Source: Gemmatimonadota bacterium
GTDB lineage: Bacteria > Gemmatimonadota > Gemmatimonadetes > Gemmatimonadales > GWC2-71-9
DNA length: 5,175 nucleotides
Direction of reading: 5' to 3'
NCBI GenBank assembly: GCA_025360265.1
Contig: JANYCP010000080.1
Span: 1-5,175 of the forward strand
The translations under genes and the position numbers were made by a program. Shown here piece after piece: positions 1 to 5,175 of the stretch. The notes below the pieces were generated by a model. It had not been told where the DNA came from. It did no database searches and was given only the letters and a program-made list of their open reading frames with translations. Position 1 is the stretch's first letter, and each line of letters opens with the position of its first letter.

Positions 1-947
1 CGGCGCAATTGCAGCCCCGACCTGAACCCCGCCACCTCCGCGGCGCGGGTAACGCTCGCACCATATTCAAGCGACTGTCTCGCCCGCTCGAGCCGGATCG
101 ATCGCAAGTAGTCCAGCGGTGACACGCCAGCGTGTTCCATAAACAGCCTCAGCAGGTGGCGCGCCGTCGTGTTCCCCACCGTTGCAAGCGTCGCCATGTC
201 CCAGTCGCGTTGGGGCTTGGTGAGCATGGCATCCTGGACGCGATGGACGGTGGCGTGCAGATGCCGGCGATGCATCTGAAACGGCGATCGCTCTGGATCG
301 CTCGCCGAGCGCCTCAGGTACACCACCATATCCTCGGCGACACTCGCCGAGAGCGCCTCGCCGCACTCCTCGCCAATCAGGTGCAACGCAATGTCGATCC
401 CGGCGGTGATGCCGGCACTCGATGCCAGTGGCCCATCCACGACGAACACCCGATTGTCAATCACCTGCGCCTGCGGTGCCAGAACTCGTAACGCATGCAG
501 CAGTTCATGGTGCGTCGTGCAGCGGCGCGTGCCGAGCAGGCCGGCGCGGGCGGCGAGAAGGGTGCCCGAGCAGATGGTGAGGAGGCGATGCGGCGAGTCG
601 GGGTCGAGCAGCGGCTCATGAAGTCGCTGATAGAGCCACTTGGCCGTCGCGGTGATTGCCGGCGTAATCTGTCGGGTGTGTACCGTCGGTTGACCAACCA
701 ACACCACCCACGTCGGGGCGCTCAGCCGTTGCGGCAGCGGTATCAGGTCAACCAGTGAGAGGCCGACCGACGTCGGCAGCGTGGGCATCGGGCCGGCGAA
801 GCGCAGTCGGAAGCGCGCTGGCAGGCCGCGCGCCTCGCGATGCTGATTCGCCAGTCGAAACGCTTCCGCTGGTCCGGCAATGTCGAGCAGCAGCGAGTGC
901 GGCACGACGACAAAGAGTACGTCAATGAGTGTGGGACGAGCGATCAT
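1..947 (-). CDS. GlxA-type transcriptional regulator (DJ-1/PfpI-like + AraC HTH), C-terminus cut by window edge
   Basis: The reading frame is open from the ATG at 947-945 down to the window edge, giving 315 residues without a stop. Residues about 5-185 form a DJ-1/PfpI-like class I amidotransferase fold. It shows the GlxA-type opening (LLLDIAGPAEAFRLAN), the nucleophile elbow TICSGTLLAARAGLL with Cys126, then RRCTTHHELL and the segment SSAGITAGIDIALHLI. Residues about 236-315 are an AraC-type double helix-turn-helix, with WDMATLA, TARHLLRLF, SPLDYLRSIRLERAR and the second-helix motif VAGFRSGLQLRR. Only about 10-15 residues should be missing. The start is well fixed: an in-frame TGA lies directly before this ATG, and GGAGG sits 12 bases upstream. 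In this family the N-terminal domain is thought to sense a small ligand rather than act as an enzyme, and several members (for example CdhR and GbdR of Pseudomonas) control nitrogen-compound catabolism. Its divergent position suggests control of the plus-strand genes or of itself. The ligand cannot be read from the sequence. Confidence 0.93.
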   Translation of the reverse strand, partial: MIARPTLIDVLFVVVPHSLLLDIAGPAEAFRLANQHREARGLPARFRLRFAGPMPTLPTSVGLSLVDLIPLPQRLSAPTWVVLVGQPTVHTRQITPAITATAKWLYQRLHEPLLDPDSPHRLLTICSGTLLAARAGLLGTRRCTTHHELLHALRVLAPQAQVIDNRVFVVDGPLASSAGITAGIDIALHLIGEECGEALSASVAEDMVVYLRRSASDPERSPFQMHRRHLHATVHRVQDAMLTKPQRDWDMATLATVGNTTARHLLRLFMEHAGVSPLDYLRSIRLERARQSLEYGASVTRAAEVAGFRSGLQLR

Positions 948-959
948 TTCAGGACATTG

Positions 960-964
960 CCTCC
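960..964 (-). promoter_or_regulatory. Ribosome binding site of the GlxA-type regulator
   Basis: GGAGG on the minus strand lies 12 bases before the ATG at 947. The spacing is longer than the usual 5-9 bases. The in-frame TGA at 950-948 rules out a start further upstream, so this is the best ribosome binding site available for the gene. Confidence 0.5.
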
Positions 965-1055
965 GATCAGAAGGATAAGGCACCATCGCTCGCCTGGCTC
1001 GGGTGCAGTACCTGATGTCCGAAAGTGATCCAAACTTGTCGGAACGCGGCGCGAC

Positions 1056-1060
1056 AAGGG
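1056..1060 (+). promoter_or_regulatory. Candidate ribosome binding site deciding a TTG start for the M13 peptidase
   Basis: AAGGG lies 5 bases before the TTG at 1066. The other in-frame starts (GTG 1003, ATG 1015, ATG 1087) have no comparable purine-rich element at a suitable distance. The TTG start also gives the signal peptide a normal basic n-region. Confidence 0.4.
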
Positions 1061-1065
1061 CCATC

Positions 1066-3117
1066 TTGCCGAATAGCGTTCGCCGCATGCCTACCTACAC
1101 ACTCCTCGTCGCAGCCTGCGTATTGTGGCCTCTCGCCACGATCACTGCGCAAGCGTCCACAGCCTCCCCTCTCGAACACGCCGTAGATCCCGCCATCAAA
1201 CCGGGCGACGACTTCTTCGCTTACGCCAATGGTGCATGGCTCAAGGCCACCACAATTCCGGCCGGGATGGAGCGCTGGGGCGCTCGCAACGAAATCGATG
1301 ACATCGTGCGACTGCGCATTGCGACCCTGCTCGAAGTGGCCACCCGCGCACCGCTCGGCTCATCGGCCCGCAAGGTGGCCGACTTCCGCGCGGCCTACCT
1401 CAACGAATCCGCCATCGAGGCGAAAGGACTCGCACCGTTGAGGCCGACGTTTGACAGCATCGATCAGATTGCCGACAAGGCGGCGCTGACCCGGACGCTG
1501 GGCCGCACGATGCGAACCGACGTCGATCCACTCAATTGGGGTGTCTTTCAATCTTCGTCTCTCCTCGGTCTGTCCGTCGAGGAAAGCATTCATGGCGAAA
1601 AGCAGTATGTCGCATTCCTCGTGCAGGGCGGCCTCGGCTTGCCGGATCGCGAGAATTACCTCGGCAGTGCTCCCCGACTGGCCGAGCTGCGGACCAGATA
1701 CCGGCAGTATGTCGGCCGCTTGCTGAGCCTTGCCGGTTTCGACCGCGGCGACGAGCGGGGGGCAGCGGTCGTGGCGCTGGAGACAGCAATCGCCCAGACG
1801 CAGGGCACGCGCGTCACGTCGGCCAACGATCACAACGCCGACAATGTCTGGACGCGAGCTGACTTCGCGCGTCGAGCACCGGGGATCGATTGGTCGACCT
1901 TCTTCGCCGCCGCCGGACTGGCGAAGCAGGAGTCATTCGTCGCATGGCAGCCGACTGCTGTGATCGGCGTCGCGTCGCTGGTCGCATCGCAGTCCTTGCC
2001 TGTGTGGCAGGACTACCTGCGAGTCCGGGCGATCGAGGCTAGTGCCGATGTGCTACCGCGCGCGTTCGCGGAGGAAGCGGCGATGATGCGCGCAGCGGTG
2101 ACAGGTCTGCTACAGCCTGGGCGTGCAGAGCGCGCACTTGCGGCGACCCAGCTGGCGATGAGTGACGCCATTGGCCGGCTGTACTCGGAGCAGTATTTCC
2201 CGGCTGAACAGAAGGCGCGGGTGCAGGGGCTCGTGGCCAACGTCGCGGCGGCGTTCGCGCGGCGGGCCCAAGCGGCGACGTGGATGGCGCCCGCCACGAA
2301 GGCCATTGCACTGGAGAAGTTGAAGAGGTTGTACGTCGGCATCGGCTATCCGGATCGTTGGCAGAACTACGTCGACCTCCGGGTGAATCCGGCCGACGCG
2401 TTCGGGAATGCTCAACGCATTGCCGATCGGAACTATCATCTCGCGCTCGCGCGCCTTGGCCGGCAAATCGACATGCGCGAATGGTGGATTGCGCCGCAGA
2501 CCGTCGGTGCGATTCTCACCTTTCAGTTGCACTCGTATACGTTCTCGGCGGCGCTGCTCCAGGCGCCGAAATTCGACCCCACAGCTTCCGATGCGGCAAA
2601 CTACGGCGCAATCGGGGCGCTCATCGGTCACGACATCAGCCACTTCGTTGATGTGCTCGGCGCCGACTACGACGTAGATGGCGCAATGCGCTACTGGTGG
2701 CCGGCCGCCGACTCCGCACGATTCGAGGCATTGGCGGCACCGCTGGTGAGTCAATTCTCCGAGTACCGTCCCCTTCCGGATGCACGCGTCAATGGCAAAG
2801 CCTCTGCGTCGGAGAACATTGCCGATCTCGCGGGGCTCGGGGCCGCGTTCGACGCATACCGCCGCACCCTTGGCAACAAGATCAACGACAAGGAGTTCGT
2901 GCGACAGCAGGACCGCGAGTTCTTTCTCGGGTTCGCGCAGAGCTGGCGCGCCAAGTTGAGTGAACTCGCCATGCGGACGCAGGTCGGTAGTGATCATGCG
3001 CCTGAGATGTACCGCGTGTCGACGGTGCGCAACTTTGCCGCATGGTACGACGCCTTCGACGTGCGTCCGGGGCAACGCTTGTATCTGGAACCCAGTGCGC
3101 GCGTGCGGGTGTGGTAG
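1066..3117 (+). CDS. Exported M13 (neprilysin/PepO) family zinc metallopeptidase with altered active site
   Basis: A 683-residue protein of typical M13 length; numbering is from the TTG at 1066. Residues 1-30 look like a Sec signal peptide: Arg6-Arg7, a hydrophobic core, and an AQA cleavage site near residue 30. The mature N-terminus has the M13 hallmark (DPAIKPGDDFFAYANGAWL), followed by LPDRENYL in the helical domain and WMAPATKAIALEKL before the catalytic domain. In that domain NYGAIGALIGHDISH supplies zinc ligands His522 and His526, and SENIADLAG supplies Glu583 and Asp587. DHAPEMYRV supplies His644 and Arg650, equivalent to neprilysin His711 and Arg717, and the protein ends in the usual RVW. 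Two departures stand out. The catalytic Glu of HExxH is Asp523, and the substrate-anchoring VNAYY is VGAIL (480-484). M13 enzymes cleave oligopeptides, here probably in the periplasm, but activity is doubtful. Other possible starts are GTG 1003, ATG 1015 and ATG 1087; ATG 1087 would remove the arginines. The nitrilase gene follows after 6 bases. Confidence 0.93.
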   Translation: MPNSVRRMPTYTLLVAACVLWPLATITAQASTASPLEHAVDPAIKPGDDFFAYANGAWLKATTIPAGMERWGARNEIDDIVRLRIATLLEVATRAPLGSSARKVADFRAAYLNESAIEAKGLAPLRPTFDSIDQIADKAALTRTLGRTMRTDVDPLNWGVFQSSSLLGLSVEESIHGEKQYVAFLVQGGLGLPDRENYLGSAPRLAELRTRYRQYVGRLLSLAGFDRGDERGAAVVALETAIAQTQGTRVTSANDHNADNVWTRADFARRAPGIDWSTFFAAAGLAKQESFVAWQPTAVIGVASLVASQSLPVWQDYLRVRAIEASADVLPRAFAEEAAMMRAAVTGLLQPGRAERALAATQLAMSDAIGRLYSEQYFPAEQKARVQGLVANVAAAFARRAQAATWMAPATKAIALEKLKRLYVGIGYPDRWQNYVDLRVNPADAFGNAQRIADRNYHLALARLGRQIDMREWWIAPQTVGAILTFQLHSYTFSAALLQAPKFDPTASDAANYGAIGALIGHDISHFVDVLGADYDVDGAMRYWWPAADSARFEALAAPLVSQFSEYRPLPDARVNGKASASENIADLAGLGAAFDAYRRTLGNKINDKEFVRQQDREFFLGFAQSWRAKLSELAMRTQVGSDHAPEMYRVSTVRNFAAWYDAFDVRPGQRLYLEPSARVRVW

Positions 3118-3123
3118 CGGGCG

Positions 3124-3912
3124 ATGCGAGTCACCGTCTGTGAACTGCCCCACGAACCCAAGGCGCTTGGGCCGGCGTGGGCGGCGCTCTGCGAGCACAC
3201 CTGGCATCAGGAATCAGAACTGGTGTTGTTGCCAGAGTTCGCCATGCTCGAGCCGGTGTGGGAAGATGAACGCTTCGATCCGGACCGCTGGGCTGCTGTC
3301 GAGGCAGTGAGCGAGCAATGGTTGCTTCTGCTGCGCGAGCTGCACGCGGAGTATGTCGTTGGGACACGACCCATGAGTGTCGGTGGCCGGCGGTACAATC
3401 AGGGATATATCTGGTCCGCGGCTGGTGGCGTGGTACCGTTGCGATCCAAGTTCTTCCTCCCGAATGAGCCGGATGGCTGGGAGTCGACGTGGTTCGACCG
3501 TGGCGATCCGGAGTTTCCGGCATTTCATGCCGGTGAGTTGTCGTTCGGGTTGAATGTCTGCACCGAGTTGTGGGCGCTCGAGACGTATGCTGCCTACGCG
3601 GCGGAGGAGGTGCAGATGATCCTCTCGCCGCGGGCGACTGCTGCGGCCACGACGGCGAAATGGATGTCGGTGGGAGTTGTGGCGGCGGTGCGTACGGGGG
3701 CCTTCAGTCTGTCATCGAATCGCGTGGATCGACGCGGAGTCTATGGTGGGGCGGGGTGGATCATTGCTCCGGATGGCCAGATCATTGCGCGAACCAACGC
3801 CGGGATGCCGTTTGCGACGATGGATGTTGATCTCACGGCACCGGCGGCAGCGCGGCAGAGATATCCGGGATATGTCCTGTCATCCACTCGACAACCTCGG
3901 GACGGTACATAG
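3124..3912 (+). CDS. Carbon-nitrogen hydrolase, nitrilase superfamily
   Basis: A 262-residue protein, close to the usual size of a single-domain nitrilase-superfamily enzyme. The Glu-Lys-Cys triad is visible in order and spacing. Glu38 is in LVLLPEF, Lys109 is in RSKFFLPNE, and the nucleophile Cys146 is in GLNVCTELW. Glu120, in WESTWFDRGD, matches the second conserved glutamate of the family. Later family features are LSPRATAAAT, the SSNRVD segment and GGAGWIIAPDGQIIA. There is no signal peptide, so it should act in the cytoplasm, hydrolysing an amide, carbamoyl or similar C-N bond through a thioester intermediate. The exact substrate (amidase, omega-amidase, carbamoylase or true nitrilase) cannot be told from the sequence, although the residues after the cysteine are amidase-like. 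The ATG lies 6 bases after the peptidase stop, with no strong Shine-Dalgarno sequence, which suggests translational coupling. Confidence 0.92.
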   Translation: MRVTVCELPHEPKALGPAWAALCEHTWHQESELVLLPEFAMLEPVWEDERFDPDRWAAVEAVSEQWLLLLRELHAEYVVGTRPMSVGGRRYNQGYIWSAAGGVVPLRSKFFLPNEPDGWESTWFDRGDPEFPAFHAGELSFGLNVCTELWALETYAAYAAEEVQMILSPRATAAATTAKWMSVGVVAAVRTGAFSLSSNRVDRRGVYGGAGWIIAPDGQIIARTNAGMPFATMDVDLTAPAAARQRYPGYVLSSTRQPRDGT

Positions 3913-3921
3913 CTCTTCACG

Positions 3922-3937
3922 TGCCGCGGTGGCGGCA
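3922..3937 (+). other. Small GC-rich hairpin between nitrilase and amidohydrolase genes
   Basis: TGCCGC (3922-3927) pairs with GCGGCA (3932-3937) around a 4-base GGTG loop, 10 bases after the nitrilase stop. No T-run follows, so it is not a standard intrinsic terminator. It could weakly attenuate transcription, protect the upstream mRNA end, or be chance in G+C-rich DNA. Confidence 0.3.
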
Positions 3938-3941
3938 GCCG

Positions 3942-3947
3942 TATATT
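3942..3947 (+). promoter_or_regulatory. Possible -10-like element before the amidohydrolase gene
   Basis: TATATT stands out as an AT-rich hexamer in a G+C-rich gap, 22 bases before the amidohydrolase ATG. It would allow a very short leader that still contains the ribosome binding site. No good -35 hexamer sits 16-18 bases upstream, so support is weak. Confidence 0.25.
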
Positions 3948-3957
3948 GGAATACGAA

Positions 3958-3963
3958 GAGGAG
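3958..3963 (+). promoter_or_regulatory. Ribosome binding site of the amidohydrolase
   Basis: GAGGAG lies 6 bases before the ATG at 3970, which is ideal spacing. It is the strongest Shine-Dalgarno sequence in the window and fixes the start, in agreement with the signal peptide that begins there. Confidence 0.75.
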
Positions 3964-3969
3964 CTTCGC

Positions 3970-5175
3970 ATGATTCGCACCGTGATCCGAGCTGCCCTGG
4001 TCATCATCGGTTCCGCCGCGCCCGCACTCCGCGGGCAATCGCTGACGATCAGCAATATCACCATCGTCGACGTCACCAACGGGCATCTCTCGCCCCACAT
4101 GAATGTGGCGGTCGACGCCAAACGCATCACCGCCGTTTCACGCAAGCCGCTCGCCGCATCGTCGGGCGCCACGCTCGACGGCACCGGCATGTTCCTGATT
4201 CCGGGCCTGTGGGACATGCACATCCACGCATTCTTCACCAACGACACCGCCCGGTTTCACAGCACCAGCGAACTGATGTTTCCGCTCTTTGTCGCCAACG
4301 GCGTCACGGGCGTTCGCGATATGGGGAGCAACCTCGACGCGATCCTCGCGGCGCGTGACAGCGTGGCGGCGCACCAGCTGATCGGGCCACGCATGGTTGT
4401 GTCCGGGCCGATGCTCGATGGACCCACCTCCCGCTATCAGGCCATCATCAAGGTGGGCACGGCCGACGATGCCCGAGCTGCGGTGCAACAACTCAAGCAA
4501 CGCGGTGTCGATTTCATCAAGACACAATCGCTCGTGCCGCGCGTGGCCTACTTTGCCGTCGCTGATGAAACCAAGCGCCTCGGGCTCATGTTTGAAGGTC
4601 ACGTTCCTTATGCGATTCGCGGGGCCGAGGCGATTGATGCTCAGCAGCACTCATTCGAGCATCTGCTTGGCGTCTTCGAGGCAAGCACCACGCGTGAAGA
4701 CTCGCTTGTCACAATCGGTGCGAGGTCGCACGCGACATATCTGTCATTGCACAACGACGCCCGGGAAGCGGCGATCATTGCCGCGCTTGGTACGCATCAC
4801 GTCTGGCAATGCCCCACGATCGCATCGGACTTGAATGCAGCCACTGAACTTGCGGCCGATCCGGGTCTGCCGTACTGGCTGCACACGGCCGTCGATGGCT
4901 GGAAGCGCACCGCACTGCGCGGATTGAACGTGACGGATACGGCCGCACTGAGCGTCACCCGACGTTATGCGGCGTATGATCTCGACCTGGTCGCCAAGCT
5001 GCACAAGGCGGGTGCACGAATGCTCGCTGGCACCGACGCCCCCGCAGGGTTCGATCTTGTTCCAGGTGCGAGCATCCATCAGGAACTTGCATGGTTCGTG
5101 GCCGCCGGCCTCTCACCACTCGAGGCACTACAGACCGCCACGATCAACCCCGCCAGCTACCTTGGCCGCACGCAG
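3970..5175 (+). CDS. Exported metal-dependent amidohydrolase (imidazolonepropionase-like, COG1228 type), C-terminus cut by window edge
   Basis: 402 residues are visible with no stop. The N-terminus (MIRTVIRAALVIIGSAAPA) is a Sec signal peptide, probably cleaved near residues 19-23, so the enzyme should be periplasmic or secreted. A short beta-rich segment (SLTISNITIVDV) precedes the TIM-barrel, as is usual in this superfamily. The metal-site residues appear in the expected order: His84 and His86 in LWDMHIHAF, Lys184 in VDFIKTQ (the usual carboxylated bridging lysine), His211 in FEGHVP, His231 in SFEHLLG, and Asp356 in LAGTDAP. This set fits binuclear members of the imidazolonepropionase/Xaa-Pro dipeptidase-like branch, where exported enzymes often hydrolyse dipeptides or cyclic amides. 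The substrate is not determinable here. The end of the visible part (SPLEALQTATINPASYLG) is the conserved helix near the end of the barrel, so roughly 40-60 residues are probably missing. It follows the nitrilase gene by 57 bases on the same strand, and co-transcription is possible but unproven. Confidence 0.93.
   Translation, partial: MIRTVIRAALVIIGSAAPALRGQSLTISNITIVDVTNGHLSPHMNVAVDAKRITAVSRKPLAASSGATLDGTGMFLIPGLWDMHIHAFFTNDTARFHSTSELMFPLFVANGVTGVRDMGSNLDAILAARDSVAAHQLIGPRMVVSGPMLDGPTSRYQAIIKVGTADDARAAVQQLKQRGVDFIKTQSLVPRVAYFAVADETKRLGLMFEGHVPYAIRGAEAIDAQQHSFEHLLGVFEASTTREDSLVTIGARSHATYLSLHNDAREAAIIAALGTHHVWQCPTIASDLNAATELAADPGLPYWLHTAVDGWKRTALRGLNVTDTAALSVTRRYAAYDLDLVAKLHKAGARMLAGTDAPAGFDLVPGASIHQELAWFVAAGLSPLEALQTATINPASYLGRTQ

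Larger units (their letters stand above)
948..1065. other. Divergent intergenic region between the regulator and the M13 peptidase gene
   Basis: About 118 bases separate the regulator start from the preferred peptidase start, so both promoters, and any operator, should lie here or within the first codons. I found no convincing -35/-10 pair on either strand. An 8-base inverted repeat, CGAGCGAT at 937-944 and ATCGCTCG at 985-992, overlaps its left part and could be an operator, although a repeat of this size can occur by chance. If the peptidase starts at GTG 1003 instead, the gap shrinks to 55 bases. Confidence 0.5.

Noticed and set aside
132..491. Plus-strand open frame of 119 codons opposite the regulator gene
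   Set aside because: The minus-strand frame matches the GlxA/AraC family end to end, and the plus-strand translation is low-complexity and basic with no motif.
957..979. TTGCCT and GATAAG as a promoter for the peptidase gene
   Set aside because: The spacer is only about 11 bases, too short for a sigma-70-type promoter, and both hexamers match poorly.
1108..1119. Possible lipobox (Val-Ala-Ala-Cys) in the peptidase signal peptide
   Set aside because: The hydrophobic stretch continues well past the cysteine and ends in a good AQA cleavage site, which fits an ordinary Sec signal peptide better than a lipoprotein signal. The lipoprotein option is not fully excluded.
2110..3207. Long open minus-strand frame of 365 codons opposite the peptidase gene
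   Set aside because: It is antisense to a clearly real M13 gene in G+C-rich DNA. Its translation is rich in Arg, Pro and His with no recognisable domain, as expected for a shadow frame.
4138..4650. Minus-strand open frame of 170 codons opposite the amidohydrolase gene
   Set aside because: It overlaps the conserved metal-site region of the plus-strand amidohydrolase. Its own translation shows no family motif, and no ribosome binding site supports it.

Overview
The window is G+C-rich bacterial DNA with four protein-coding genes packed with little spacing. I see no RNA gene, mobile element, CRISPR array or long repeat. Two products carry Sec-type signal peptides, and the gene mix (exported M13 metallopeptidase, exported imidazolonepropionase-like amidohydrolase, nitrilase-family enzyme, GlxA-type regulator) fits a free-living Gram-negative chromosome. 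Gemmatimonadota or a similar soil or aquatic lineage rich in exported peptidases and amidohydrolases is my best guess, but it is an inference and not shown by any marker here.

Layout: positions 1-947 on the minus strand hold a GlxA-type regulator (DJ-1/PfpI-like domain followed by an AraC-type DNA-binding domain), cut at its C-terminus by the window edge. A short divergent intergenic region (about 948-1065) separates it from three plus-strand genes. The first is an exported M13 (neprilysin/PepO) family metallopeptidase, ending at 3117. Six bases later comes a carbon-nitrogen hydrolase of the nitrilase superfamily (3124-3912). After a 57-base gap with its own strong ribosome binding site comes an exported metal-dependent amidohydrolase, cut by the right edge (3970-5175).

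The peptidase and nitrilase are almost certainly co-transcribed. The amidohydrolase may be on the same transcript or have its own promoter. All three plus-strand enzymes belong to families that cleave peptide, amide or C-N bonds, and the divergent regulator belongs to a class often linked to nitrogen-compound metabolism. A small peptide or amide scavenging locus under local control is therefore a reasonable but unproven reading.

The most unusual point is in the M13 protein. Its zinc ligands are intact, but the catalytic glutamate of HExxH is an aspartate (HDISH) and the normally conserved substrate-anchoring Asn-Ala-Tyr/Phe motif is Gly-Ala-Ile. It may be a catalytically impaired or repurposed member of the family. 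I found no convincing evidence of a wholly new multi-gene system.
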